DNA of 61,211 nucleotides from Bacteroidota bacterium (GCA_013286305.1 JABDFW010000010.1:1-61211); one strand, 5' to 3'; numbered from the stretch's first letter, positions 8,917 through 17,913 are shown. Numbers and translations are program-made. Notes: generated by a model not told the origin, from the sequence alone.

Positions 8917-9768
8917 ATGGAAAGAGCAGAACAAATAAAAGAAACGGTAAGAAACAAATACGCTGAAATAGCATTGCAAAGCAGGGAAACAAACCAATCA
9001 TCCTGCTGTGGCTCGGGTTGCTGCAGTACCGATGTGTATAATATTATGAGTGATGATTATACTGCTTTGGAAGGCTATAATTCAGATGCAGACCTTGGTT
9101 TAGGCTGCGGCCTGCCAACACAATTTGCGAAAATTAAAAAAGGCGATACCGTTATTGACCTTGGCAGCGGGGCAGGCAACGATTGTTTTGTTGCGAGGGC
9201 GGAAACGGGTGATGCTGGTAAAGTGATTGGTATTGACTTTACGCCCGCGATGGTAAACAAGGCCAGGGCCAACGCTGAAAAGTTAGGGTTTAATAACGTA
9301 GAGTTCCGGCAAGGTGATATTGATGATATGCCGGTTACAAGTAACAAAGCTGATGTGATTGTAAGCAATTGCGTATTAAACCTGGTGCCCAATAAGCATA
9401 AGGTGTTCAGCGAAGTTTACCGGGTGCTTAAACCAGGTGGCCATTTTTCTATTTCCGACATTGTATTGCACGGAAATTTACCTGAAAAATGGAAACAGGT
9501 TGCAGAACTTTATGCGGGCTGTGTTACAGGCGCCATACAAAAAGATGAGTATTTTGGCATAATTGAAGAAGCGGGTTTCGCCAATATCACCTTGCAAAAA
9601 GAAAAAGAGATCACGTTGCCGGATGATATATTGAGCAGCTATTTATCGGCAGAAGAAATAGCTGAATATAAAAACAGTGATACGCGAATAAAAAGCATCA
9701 CGGTATATGCAGACAAACCCTCAAAGGATGAAAGAAAATGTTGTGAGCCAGAGAATGGATGTTGTTGA
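8917..9768 (+). CDS. arsM: Arsenite S-adenosylmethionine methyltransferase
   Basis: A 283-residue SAM-dependent methyltransferase that converts arsenite to methylated arsenicals. It has a Cys-rich start (CCGSGCC at residues 30-36), the conserved Cys of GLGCGLPT (C64), SAM motif I DLGSGAGND (81-89), post-I GIDFTPAMV, motif SNCVLNLVPNK with the arsenite-ligand Cys, and a further ligand Cys in LYAGCVTGA. The C-terminus ends in another Cys cluster (KCCEPENGCC). Methylation is a detoxification route that works without an efflux pump. It follows arsC and precedes a repeat doublet. Confidence 0.92.
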   Translation: MERAEQIKETVRNKYAEIALQSRETNQSSCCGSGCCSTDVYNIMSDDYTALEGYNSDADLGLGCGLPTQFAKIKKGDTVIDLGSGAGNDCFVARAETGDAGKVIGIDFTPAMVNKARANAEKLGFNNVEFRQGDIDDMPVTSNKADVIVSNCVLNLVPNKHKVFSEVYRVLKPGGHFSISDIVLHGNLPEKWKQVAELYAGCVTGAIQKDEYFGIIEEAGFANITLQKEKEITLPDDILSSYLSAEEIAEYKNSDTRIKSITVYADKPSKDERKCCEPENGCC

Positions 9769-9787
9769 GAAACCAATAGGCTGTTGA

Positions 9788-9909
9788 CCGTCATACCTGC
9801 GAAGGCAGGTATCTCATAAGTATAAGCGAGCCAAAATAATATTGTAATTATGTGTAAATCTATACCTGTTTAATTTGATGAGATACCTGCCTTCGCAGGC
9901 ATGTCGGCC
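9788..9909. repeat. REP-like palindrome doublet (copies A and B)
   Basis: Copy A has ATACCTGC, GAAG, GCAGGTAT at 9793-9812. Copy B has ATACCTGC, CTTC, GCAGGCAT at 9883-9902. The two copies, with shared flanks (GTC on one side, TCTCAT on the other), are inverted to each other with about 70 bp between. The same unit recurs as a doublet at 57189-57295. It splits arsM from the acetyltransferase gene. No transposase is nearby. Confidence 0.8.
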
Positions 9910-9964
9910 GCGTTTGAGTTCTTCGTTCTAAACAATACAACTGTTAATTGATTAAAACATTTAC

Positions 9965-10408
9965 ATGCCAAACGAAATTTTTATAACCCCTGCTACAAAT
10001 GAAACAAGACAAGACATTGTTTCATTACTACAATCGGAAAAGCTGCCGGTTGAAGACCTGCCTGTTTCGTTAGCCAATTTTTTTATCGCCCACAACAATG
10101 GTGAAATAATTGCAGCAATAGGATTGGAGCGGTATGAAAACTACGGACTGCTTCGCTCGCTGGTGGTGCATAAAGATTTTCGCAACAATAACATAGCAGG
10201 CAAATTGATAACAGCACTTGAGGGTAAGGCAAAGAAGGACGGGGTAGAAATATTATACCTATTAACTGAAACAGCCCCGGATTATTTTGCAAAGAAAGGG
10301 TATGAAAAAATCAGCAGGGAGGATGTACCAGAAGCATTAAAACAGTCAAGCGAATTTAGCCATGTGTGCCCGGTAAGTGCCGTAGTAATGAAAAAACAAT
10401 TATTATAA
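9965..10408 (+). CDS. arsN2: GNAT acetyltransferase of the ArsN2 type
   Basis: A 147-residue GNAT-fold protein. Acetyl-CoA loop: VVHKDFRNNNIAGKLI. The C-terminal signature LTETAPDYFAKKGYEKISREDVPEALKQ with EFSHVCPVSAVVMKK is that of the small acetyltransferases annotated ArsN2 in arsenic clusters. The substrate is not settled; related ArsN1 enzymes acetylate arsenical antibiotics such as phosphinothricin analogues. It lies six bases before the channel gene, so the two are probably translated from one message. Family call good; role inferred from cluster. Confidence 0.75.
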   Translation: MPNEIFITPATNETRQDIVSLLQSEKLPVEDLPVSLANFFIAHNNGEIIAAIGLERYENYGLLRSLVVHKDFRNNNIAGKLITALEGKAKKDGVEILYLLTETAPDYFAKKGYEKISREDVPEALKQSSEFSHVCPVSAVVMKKQLL

Positions 10409-10414
10409 GGTTCT

Positions 10415-11086
10415 ATGAAAAAACTTACCGCCGAATTTATTGGAACTTTCGCATTGGTGTTTTGCGGCACCGGTGCTATTATTATTGACCAGCAAACCGG
10501 CGGTGCAGTTACGCATGTAGGCGTCGCTATAACATTTGGTTTTATTGTAATGAGCATGATATATGCCCTGGGCGATATTTCGGGGGCGCATTTAAACCCG
10601 GCGGTGAGTATTGCCTTTACAGTAGCGGGCAGGTTTCCTTTGAAGGAGTTGTTACCTTACGTAATCAGCCAGCTTGCGGGTGCAATGGTGGCAAGCATTA
10701 CTTTAAAATTTCTTTTTCCGGCAAATGAATTGTTAGGCACAACGCTGCCCTCTGGCTCTGCCATGCAATCATTTGTATTGGAATTTATACTTACTTTTTT
10801 TCTTATGCTTGTTATCATTAAAGTTGCATCGGGCAGTAAGGAGCAGGGTATGTTTGCTGGTTTGGCCATTGGTTCTGTAGTGTTACTGGAAGCCATGTTT
10901 GCCGGGCCAATCTGCGGCGCTTCTATGAACCCCGCACGCTCATTAGCGCCTGCACTTGTTTCAGGGCATACTCAATATATTTGGATCTATTTAACGGCCA
11001 CAACATTGGGCGCGGTTGCAGCAGTACCGGTATGGAAATACTTAGCCGGCAAACCAAAGAACAATATCAATGTTATTATAAAATAA
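10415..11086 (+). CDS. MIP/aquaporin-family channel in the arsenic cluster
   Basis: A 223-residue six-helix channel with both pore motifs, HLNPAVS (N61-P-A) and SMNPARS (N172-P-A). In ars operons that lack an ArsB/Acr3 pump, such aquaglyceroporins (AqpS type) let As(III) made by ArsC leave down its gradient. This cluster has no pump inside the window, which fits that role. The spacing of six bases after the acetyltransferase gene and 69 bp before the second arsC suggests one operon. A water or glycerol role cannot be excluded from sequence. Confidence 0.85.
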   Translation: MKKLTAEFIGTFALVFCGTGAIIIDQQTGGAVTHVGVAITFGFIVMSMIYALGDISGAHLNPAVSIAFTVAGRFPLKELLPYVISQLAGAMVASITLKFLFPANELLGTTLPSGSAMQSFVLEFILTFFLMLVIIKVASGSKEQGMFAGLAIGSVVLLEAMFAGPICGASMNPARSLAPALVSGHTQYIWIYLTATTLGAVAAVPVWKYLAGKPKNNINVIIK

Positions 11087-11104
11087 ATTTTATCATTTTA
11101 AACA

Positions 11105-11139
11105 CCCTTTAGGTCCGCCCGTTCCGGTACGGACGGGGG
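11105..11139 (-). repeat. 35-bp GC-rich dispersed element, copy 1
   Basis: The complement reads CCCCCGTCCG ... GGGCGG[A/G]CCTAAAGGG, a 35-mer with about 80 percent identity to 27994-28028. The internal CCGTCCG / CGGACGG words can pair. It stands between the aquaporin and arsC2 genes. Confidence 0.7.
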
Positions 11140-11155
11140 TAGGGGAAGCAACACC

Positions 11156-11569
11156 ATGAAACTACTTTTTGTTTGTATAGAGAACAGTAACCGCAGCCAG
11201 ATGAGCGAGGCATTTGCAAAAATGTACGGCGGTGATGGTATTGAGGCCTATAGCTCGGGCTCTAAACCATCGGGTGTAATTAACCCCAAAGCCATTGCGG
11301 CGATGAAGGAGCTGGGTTACGACCTTACCAAACATCATTCAAAATCATTGGATGAAGTAAAAGCGTATGCGCCGTTTGATGTGGTAGTTACCATGGGTTG
11401 CGGCGATGCCTGCCCCTGGATGCCCGCCAAAAAGTTTATTGACTGGCAAATACCTGACCCAAAAAACATGGAGCCGGCAGAGTTTAATAAAGTAAGGGAC
11501 ATGATTGGAGAGAAAGTGAAGGAGCTAGTGGGGACATTGAAAAGGGAAAAAAATGAGGTGAAAAAATAA
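11156..11569 (+). CDS. arsC: Arsenate reductase, low-molecular-weight phosphatase type (copy 2)
   Basis: A 137-residue second member of the family. The phosphatase loop is CIENSNR (C7 to R13), the downstream cysteines sit in TMGCGDACPWMPAKK, and the general acid motif is WQIPDPK. The G-x-C-G-D-x-C-P arrangement differs from copy 1 (T-x-C ... RCP), so this is an older paralogue or separate acquisition, not a recent duplication. The C-terminus is Lys/Glu rich. It closes the arsenic operon and is followed by a strong hairpin at 11644. The two reductases may use different reductants; that is inference. Confidence 0.88.
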   Translation: MKLLFVCIENSNRSQMSEAFAKMYGGDGIEAYSSGSKPSGVINPKAIAAMKELGYDLTKHHSKSLDEVKAYAPFDVVVTMGCGDACPWMPAKKFIDWQIPDPKNMEPAEFNKVRDMIGEKVKELVGTLKREKNEVKK

Positions 11570-11643
11570 TTCGCGGGGTAATATCCCGGTTCGCGGGGCA
11601 TCTCATCAAAATGAACCATCTAACTAAAAAAAGCATTTACGTT

Positions 11644-11676
11644 AAACCCCGAGGGTCTTCAAGACCCTCGGGGTTT
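11644..11676. terminator. Perfect bidirectional hairpin between convergent genes
   Basis: A 33-nt perfect palindrome: 16-bp arm AAACCCCGAGGGTCTT, one central base, and its complement. It lies between the arsC2 stop and the end of the outer membrane gene on the other strand. GCTTTTC follows on the plus side. It belongs to a group of long hairpins with a CTT...AAG centre seen elsewhere in the window. Confidence 0.75.
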
Positions 11677-11711
11677 GCTTTTCTCTCTTCTCCCTTTATG
11701 GCCGGGGCTTC

Positions 11712-14531
11712 TTAAATCGTCCTTATCCTAATATTCGGCCCACCCTTAGTATTCAACCCCGATTTATTTAAACTATACGTAAAGCTTAGCAAAAAATAGC
11801 GCTGCAGCACGTTGTATTTTTCGTCAACAATATAACCCTGGTTGCTGCTGCGGTTTATGCCTGTGTTCATATTAAGCATATCAAATACACTCAGCTTTAA
11901 TTCCCCCCGCTGGTTCTTCATAAACGCTTTTGCCAGCGATGTATTCCATAAAGGTATATTGGTATTGTACCCTCCTGTTCTGCCGGTGTTAAGTATGTAA
12001 TTAAATTCGTTGTGCAGGGATAATCCAAAAGGCAGGTAATTGTTGATATCAATACCATAATTCTGTTTCATGTAATTGGTATTGAATGCAGGTTGTAAAG
12101 AATATTTTGAGGCGTTGATTGAAATACTTGCAGTTACCTGTAGATCCAGTTTGTTGTCCTTGCTAAAATTATAAGTAAGGTTTGGGCCAACAATAGTAGT
12201 AGCTATATTATTTCGCACCCCATTCACAAAGGCCACATTGTTGCCATAACTAACGCTGCTGCCAATTTCAATTTGCGATTTTAGTTTTCTTAAGGGAAAA
12301 CCATATTCAAGATTGGCAAAAATATTATCCACGCCATTGGTATTAACAGGCTTACTTACCCTTGTACCAAAAGATGTTATTGAATCGCTTTGTACAATAG
12401 CATTTGCGGTGGATGTAAAAGAAACAAAACCGAACAGGTTTGTTCTGCGGGAAGGATTCGCTGCAAACACATTAAGGGCGATGCTGTGGTTATATGCGCG
12501 CCTTAATGCCGGGTTGCCGATACTTACATTCAGCGGGTCGCTTATATCTGCAACCGGCTGTAGTTGTGTGACAGACGGCTGAGTTGTGTAGGTGTTATAT
12601 TCTAAGCGTATAGTTTTTGTTTGGCTTACCTGATATTGCAAAATCGCGTTGGGCAAAATATCCGTAAATGGCTGCCGTATATTTTCACTTGTGGTGTTAT
12701 CAGTTGTGTTTAGCACCGCCGCCTGCAAAGATGCGCCGGCAGTAAGGCTTAATTTCTTCTGGTTACTTCTAAAACTTATGCCGCCACCTGAATAGGTATA
12801 ATTGCTTTTGAAGTCGTTGCTCAGCAGTGAATCATATACATCGTGCTTACCGGATGAATTATTGTAGCTATATGTTTGTTTATTGCTTTGCCCGGTATTT
12901 ACATTATAAAAACCGCTGAACGCAAGCAATGACCTTTTGCCAACCGGCTCGGTATAAGTGATGTTTGCACCAAAGTCGCGCGTAATGGCATCGCGCTTAT
13001 TCATTTGGTTAATGTTTGAATCAATACTGCTGCCCGGCCCATTATAAAATGTATTGTTTGATAGCTGGCTGCCGTTTAATGAGCTGTGGTTATAAGTAAC
13101 CGTAAGATCAGCAGAAATTGTTCTGCCTTTTTTTCGAAATTTTTTGCGCAACAACATATCAGTAGTAAAGTTGAATGCATCTGCATTGGACGATGTATTA
13201 CTGTATCCATCATTCAGTTTTACATTGCCTGGTGTTTGGCTGTTATACATTTCGTTCTCTGTTTTGTTTGATTGCTGCCAGGTTAGTGACGGCGTTAATT
13301 TAAATGAAAACGAGCTGTCAATTTTTTGGTCGAGCACAAGGTTAAGCCGGTGCTGGGTCGCGTTGTTAATGGTATGGCTTGTGTCAAGCCTGTTATAACT
13401 GTTGCCGGGCAAAAGGTTTTGCGTGTTTGATTCTTTATCAGTAAGCAAATGAATATTACTTGCTGTATAGTTGGTGCTTAAATCAGTTTGCCCTTTATTC
13501 CAGGTATTGTTGTAGTTAACACCACCCACAACAGTTGTAGCAATACCCTGCTGGTTTTGCCCGAGGCCTGTTACGGGCAAACCATTATTGTTATTACCGT
13601 TATCATTTGTTTGTATCCTTATATTGCCGCCCCCATTACGCATACCACGGGATAGTTCGCCCGTGAAGTTCAATATATCCATCAGTGAAAACCCCTGCCT
13701 GTTGGTATTATTCGCCATACCCAGAAATGATGCCTGCTCATTGCCGTTGAATTTATTTACATTGGCCTGCCCGTCATACTTTTCGTTCGTGCCGCCCCCC
13801 CGGCTGTAACTTTTCCAAACAATGCATGGTTCTTATCTTTCTTCAATTTCAGGTTGATGGTTTTTTCGCTGTTGCCATCATCAACTCCGGTAAAAGCAGC
13901 CTGGTCGCTTTTTTTTATCAAACACCTGTACTTTATCTACTGCATCGGCATTCAGGTTTTTGGTAGCCATTTTAACATCGCCTGTAAAAAATTCTTTGCC
14001 GTTTACCAATACCCGTTTTACTGTTTGCCCATTTACTTTAACAGTGCCATCATTATCAACCGTAATGCCCGGCATTTTCTTCAGCATATCTTCCACAACT
14101 GCATTTGGCTGTGTTTTAAAATTTTCGGTATTGAATTCTATGGTATCGTTATTTATTTCAACGGGCGGCCGTTTCGCCAAAACATTAACATCTTGTAGTT
14201 TGCTCTTGTTTGTCATGAAAACATCCCCTGCATCATATACCGTTTGTGTTGTTGAAACAGGCAGCGGTTTCCAAACAGGTGCATAGCCTACATACGAAGT
14301 GGATAAAAGATAGCTGCCTTTTTCTATACTGTTCAAAGTGAATTTGCCCGATGAATCAGCCCTTGCAAAAGTAACCAGTGTGGAATCCTGCGCCTTAACA
14401 AGCGAAACAGTTGCATAAGCCAGGCCTTTATTCTCAGTCGAATCAAACACCCGTCCTTTGACAGTTATCCTTTGCGTAAAGCTTTGTACACTTATTATTT
14501 CCAGCACTAACAGCAGTATAGTTTTTTGCAT
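11712..14531 (-). pseudogene. Outer membrane beta-barrel protein with carboxypeptidase-like N-domain, two frameshifts
   Basis: The gene encodes a signal peptide from 14531 (MQKTILLLVLEI...), a carboxypeptidase-regulatory-like domain (ITVKGRVFDSTENKGLAYATV), a TonB-receptor plug-like segment (MPGITVDNDGTVKVNGQTVKRVLVNG) and a long OMP_b-brl barrel ending SGLNTKGGPNIRIRTI. Two indels break it. An A8 run (13909-13916 on plus as T8) needs seven A to continue as SDQAAFTGVDDGN, and a G7 run (13795-13801 as C7) needs one more G to continue as TNEKYDGQ. Between them the third frame is fully open and family-like. As written, the pieces are 13881-14531 and a 3' frame with its first ATG at 13718. Repaired length is 939 residues, normal for the family. 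This is either a recent pseudogene or consensus error. Confidence 0.8.
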
Positions 14532-14615
14532 TCCCAAATCATTTACGCCAAAAATAGAGAGACGCAAATTCAAATAGGGTTAATGAAGATGGAGGAAAGG
14601 TTAATGAAGGTTAAA

Positions 14616-14923
14616 GAATATCGAACAAGGAACAAGGAATCCTGAATTTTGAAGGGAAGATTTGAATATCGAACAAGGAACAAGGAATCCTGAATTTTGA
14701 AGGGAAGATTTGAATATCGAACAAGGAACAAGGAATCCTGAATTTTGAAGGGAAGATTTGAATATCGAACAAGGAACAAAGAATCCTGAATTTTGAAGGG
14801 AAGATTTGAATATCGAACAAGGAACAAGGAATCCTGAATTTTGAAGGGAAGAATTGAATATCGAACAAGGAACAAGGAATACCGAATTTTGAAGGGAAGA
14901 TTTGAATATCGAACAAGGAACGA
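14616..14923. repeat. 48-bp tandem repeat array, six full units plus a partial seventh
   Basis: Units begin GAATATCGAACAAGG at 14616, 14664, 14712, 14760, 14808, 14856 and (partial) 14904, an exact 48-bp period with only a few substitutions. Because 48 is divisible by three, the array gives long spurious open frames on the minus strand; I do not call them genes. The unit also occurs once, inverted, at 15421-15481 on the other side of the next gene. No spacers, so not CRISPR. It fills the 365-bp gap before the S23 gene. Confidence 0.95.
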
Positions 14924-14938
14924 TGGATTGAAAGAGTA

Positions 14939-15337
14939 TTACTTTTTCTCTTTCTTTGTCTGACTATTTATTTCTAAATTCTTTTTTGCTGTTTCAATAC
15001 TTTTAACGAAAATTGATATTAGTTGGTTATTTTCATTGATACATGCCGTAAGCTTAGTTTCATCGAACCAATTCTTACACCTGATAATTCGCAAACAGTT
15101 AAAAGTTTCCCTTAATTCTTTTAAAGCAATTTTCATTTTATGAATGAAGTCATTTCTTGATTCAGCCTCTTGAGCTTCTCCGTAATGCAGGGCGGGCGCG
15201 GTTTCGCTTCTTACGATTTGCCCCGAAATATGAGTTCCTGCTATTGTCCGGGGTAATGCTTCAGAAATGTCAATAATTATCGATGCAAATTCAATCAGTC
15301 TTTCATCCAGATCAAATTTCTTTTCCATATCTTTCAT
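14939..15337 (-). CDS. Four helix bundle protein, S23 / 23S rRNA intervening-sequence family
   Basis: A 132-residue (or 129 if started at the second Met, 15328) all-helical protein of the TIGR02436/S23 type. Signatures: FDLDERLIEFASIIIDISEALPRT, then GQIVRSETAPALHYGEAQEAESRNDFIHKMKIALKELRET, the most conserved part of the family. The Lys-rich tail (KKEKK) fits RNA or DNA binding. Relatives are encoded inside 23S rRNA intervening sequences in Leptospira and Coxiella and, as Avd, in diversity-generating retroelements; here there is neither rRNA nor reverse transcriptase nearby. The gene lies between inverted copies of the 48-bp repeat, so its transcript could fold with it in a loop. Confidence 0.88.
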   Translation of the reverse strand: MKDMEKKFDLDERLIEFASIIIDISEALPRTIAGTHISGQIVRSETAPALHYGEAQEAESRNDFIHKMKIALKELRETFNCLRIIRCKNWFDETKLTACINENNQLISIFVKSIETAKKNLEINSQTKKEKK

Positions 15338-15420
15338 TGGGTATAAAAAATTGACAAATAATTTATTTTAACCAATTGCATTAATTTTTTAGTATACTAT
15401 TCTTTCTGATTCATTTTTAA

Positions 15421-15481
15421 AATTCCTTGCTCAATTCTTCCCCTTCGACATTGGAAATTCCTTGTTCCTTGTTCGATATTT
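15421..15481 (-). repeat. Inverted solitary copy of the 48-bp repeat, upstream flank of the S23 gene
   Basis: Positions 15457-15480 are the exact reverse complement of 14857-14880 (24 of 24). Similarity continues through AAGGGGAAGAATTG for about 60 bp. With the array at 14616-14923 it forms inverted flanks around the four-helix-bundle gene. Confidence 0.9.
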
Positions 15482-15488
15482 ACCCCCC

Positions 15489-16896
15489 CTACTTCAAAAG
15501 CGTTCCTTTTAGCAAAACCGCCGCAATACTAAAATAAATGATAAGCCCGGTTACATCAACAAGCGTTGCTACAAAAGGGGCGGATGAAGTGGCGGGATCG
15601 AGCTTAAATTTTTGAAGTATTATAGGTATCATTGACCCGCTTAAGGTTCCCCACATAATAATGCCTATTAGTGAAAGGAAGATAGTAAAGGATAGTAAAA
15701 GCCAGTCAGTACCGTAGTCAAATATGTGAAGCTTTTGCCAGAGGAGTATGCGGATAAACCCTATCGCACCAAGAATAGTACCCAGTACGAAGCCGGAAAA
15801 CAATTCCCTGCGCATCACGTACCACCATCTTTGCAGTGTTAGTTCTTTCAAAGCCAGGGCTCTTATGATAAGGGTTGCTGCCTGCGACCCGCTGTTACCG
15901 CCGCTGGATATTACCAGCGGAATAAATATTGCCAGTACAACTGCCTTTGATAATTCGTCGCTGAAATGGCCCATCGCGGTTGTTGTAAGCATTTCACTGA
16001 GGAAAAGTATAATAAGCCAGCCTGCTCTTTTCTTTATAAGTGAGAATATGGGCGTTTTTACGTACGGGTAATCCAGGCTTTCCATACCACCGAATTTTTG
16101 AATGTCTTCGGTATCTTTTTGTTCTGCTACATCCAGTACATCGTCAATTGTTATAACGCCCAGCAGAATATTTTCATCATTTACAACAGGCAGCACTATA
16201 CGGTCGTATTCTTTAAATTTATCTATGGCCGTTTCCGTCTTGTCTTTAATGTTCAGCGCATCGCAATATCCGTCCAGTATCTCCTCAATTTTTTTTTTGT
16301 TGGGGTCATTCAATACAAATCTTCTAACCGGAATATCATCAATCAGTCTTCCTTCATCATCAATTACATAGATAACGTTTGCGGCTTCTGTATCCTTATG
16401 AAATTGCCGAAGATGCTCCATAGCCTCAGCAATGGTCATATCCTTTTTAATGGTAGCAAAATCGGTGTTTATCAATCTCGCTACACTATTGTCCGGGTAG
16501 CCCAGCATGTTATGCGCATCCTGCTTGTTTTTTTTCATCAAGGAGTTCAATAAAATGGGATAATTCAACACCTTTAAATTCCGATAAAAATATTAGCCTG
16601 TCATCCGAACTAAGGCTGTTGAGCACCGTGCTCGCAAGAGCAGCGGGCATTTTTTTTACAAGAAATTTTTGCTGCTGTATATCTAAGTAGGCAAAAACGC
16701 TCACTTTTATAGGCTGCGGCAATTGCCCGTATGCTTTAAGAGCTGCATCATTGGGCAGGGTTGCCAAAACTTTTGCAAGTTCAGCGGGATGCAAAGACTG
16801 ATCTTTGTTAGTAGTTTTAAAAAGAGACAAAAAGCTGAAATCGCCCTGTAATATTCTCTTGCTAATTTCTTTTATTTTTACAGCCCTTATTTTCAT
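15489..16896 (-). pseudogene. mgtE: Magnesium transporter MgtE, one frameshift
   Basis: The repaired product is 468 residues, the usual MgtE size: N-terminal superhelical domain (SLHPAELAKVLATLPNDAAL...), two CBS domains (about 150-265) and a five-helix C-terminal pore with IPLVISSGGNSGSQAATLIIRALAL, the Mg2+ filter region. The break is at an A8 run (T8 at 16528-16535 on plus): seven A would join ELLDEK to NKQDAHNMLGYPDN. As written there is a 128-residue N-terminal frame (16510-16896) and a 3' frame (from 16571 to 15489). Nothing else is damaged. A 27-codon open frame lies upstream at 17006-17089. Confidence 0.85.
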
Positions 16897-17005
16897 AGCC
16901 CGTTTTTATAGATTTAGCGCTAATTTTTTTGGTTCGGCAATTTAATACAAAAAAACTCACACGAAAGCCGCATAAACAGGGTAAAACGGAATTTGGAAGA
17001 TTTAA

Positions 17006-17089
17006 TTATCGGGTATTGAGCAGGTATAAATTTTTGATGTGCCTGGTAATGATTTTATCCTTGTCCCAAGGCTCGGGCAGAAGGGTCAT
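17006..17089 (-). CDS. Possible 27-residue leader peptide upstream of mgtE, or a gene fragment
   Basis: An ATG at 17089 opens MTLLPEPWDKDKIITRHIKN and ends LYLLNTR at a TAA, 109 bp before the mgtE start and on the same strand. The residue mix looks protein-like, with PEP and acidic residues early. A stop two codons upstream rules out a longer frame. Mg2+ transporter genes in enterobacteria are controlled by short Pro/acidic leader peptides, so a leader is possible. An eroded gene end is the other reading. It lies in the otherwise empty 320-bp mgtE/tetR gap. Confidence 0.35.
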   Translation of the reverse strand: MTLLPEPWDKDKIITRHIKNLYLLNTR

Positions 17090-17176
17090 CGGCTAAAATC
17101 CTTCTTTTTACTGCAAAATCTCCGTTTTAAAAAAGAACAATTCAATAAAATTATTTTCTTATTAATTATTTTTATT

Positions 17177-17197
17177 TACCTTTGCTAACGCTGTTAG
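17177..17197 (+). promoter_or_regulatory. tetR promoter -7 box with abutting operator
   Basis: TACCTTTG (17177-17184) fits TAnnTTTG exactly and touches the palindrome CTAACGCTGTTAG (17185-17197, half-sites CTAAC and GTTAG). The expected transcription start lies inside the operator, so bound repressor would block initiation. The same palindrome recurs before doxX at 17855. Confidence 0.65.
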
Positions 17198-17216
17198 AAA
17201 ATATACGGTATGTTAA

Positions 17217-17834
17217 ATGGGAATTACTGAACGCAAGGAAAGGCAAAAGAAAGAGATGCGGGCGAATATACTTACCGCCGCCTGGCAGGTAGTAAATGAG
17301 GCTGGCTGGCAATCGCTTTCCATCAGGAAAATAGCGGATGTTATTGAGTATAGTGTGCCAGTTGTATATGAACATTTTGAAAACAAAGAGGCTATCCTGT
17401 TTGAATTTAATAAACAGGGTTATAAGCTGTTAGGCGCCAAGCTTGCAGAGGCAAAAGCAGCACATAGGAATCCATCAAAAAAATTGGAAGCTATTGCCTA
17501 TGCCTATTGGGATTTTGCGTTTGAGCACAAAGAATATTACCAGGTAATGTTCGGCTTAGGCATGCCAAGTTGTGATGTGGTAAAAACAATGCCCGAATTA
17601 ATGGCTTTTACCGAAGTAATTAAAACAACTATAGAAGAGATAATTGCGCATGCCAATAATGCAGAAGCTAACTCGTTTTTAAAGCTTCACTCTTTTTGGT
17701 CAATGCTGCATGGGCTGGTATCTATAAACCTTATGACGCCGCAGGCGCCACATGGAGGCCATAGCCCGGAAGAGCTTAATAGAATGGTACTTAATGACTT
17801 TATTACCGGTTTTTTAAAGGGATTAACAGGGTAG
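17217..17834 (+). CDS. TetR/AcrR family regulator with WHG-type C-terminal domain
   Basis: A 205-residue protein. The DNA-binding part is residues 10-60 (MRANILTAAWQVVNEAGWQSLSI; recognition helix VPVVYEHFENKEAI). The C-terminal part holds FWSMLHGLVSINLM, the W-x-x-L-H-G signature of TetR C-terminal WHG domains. The start is fixed by the promoter and operator immediately upstream. It precedes doxX, an FMN reductase and yceI on the same strand. The matching operator in front of doxX marks it as repressor of itself and that group. The inducer is unknown; the targets suggest quinone, oxidant or solvent stress. Confidence 0.88.
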   Translation: MGITERKERQKKEMRANILTAAWQVVNEAGWQSLSIRKIADVIEYSVPVVYEHFENKEAILFEFNKQGYKLLGAKLAEAKAAHRNPSKKLEAIAYAYWDFAFEHKEYYQVMFGLGMPSCDVVKTMPELMAFTEVIKTTIEEIIAHANNAEANSFLKLHSFWSMLHGLVSINLMTPQAPHGGHSPEELNRMVLNDFITGFLKGLTG

Positions 17835-17854
17835 AATTTTTTTTGCTCTATTAG

Positions 17855-17867
17855 TTAACGGTGTTAG
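17855..17867. promoter_or_regulatory. TetR operator copy 2, upstream of doxX
   Basis: TTAACGGTGTTAG differs from the tetR-upstream site CTAACGCTGTTAG at two positions, and the GTTAG half is identical. It lies 46 bp before the doxX ATG. A T run ending TTTG at 17845 may be a weak -7 box. Confidence 0.6.
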
Positions 17868-17913
17868 ATTAATTATATAGATAAGTATTTATAACAACTA
17901 AAAAATATACATT

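Noticed and set aside
14570..14916. Two 101-codon open frames on the minus strand made of repeated FLVRYSNLPFKIQDS-like or SLFDIQIFPSKFRIPC-like units
   Set aside because: They follow from a 48-bp period divisible by three and have no non-repeat part, start signal or conserved neighbours.
14616..14923. CRISPR array
   Set aside because: The units are head to tail with no variable spacers, and no cas genes are present.
15338..15420. Reverse transcriptase or template repeat that would make the S23 gene part of a diversity-generating retroelement
   Set aside because: No RT gene is in the window, and there is no TR/VR pair with A-to-N substitutions.
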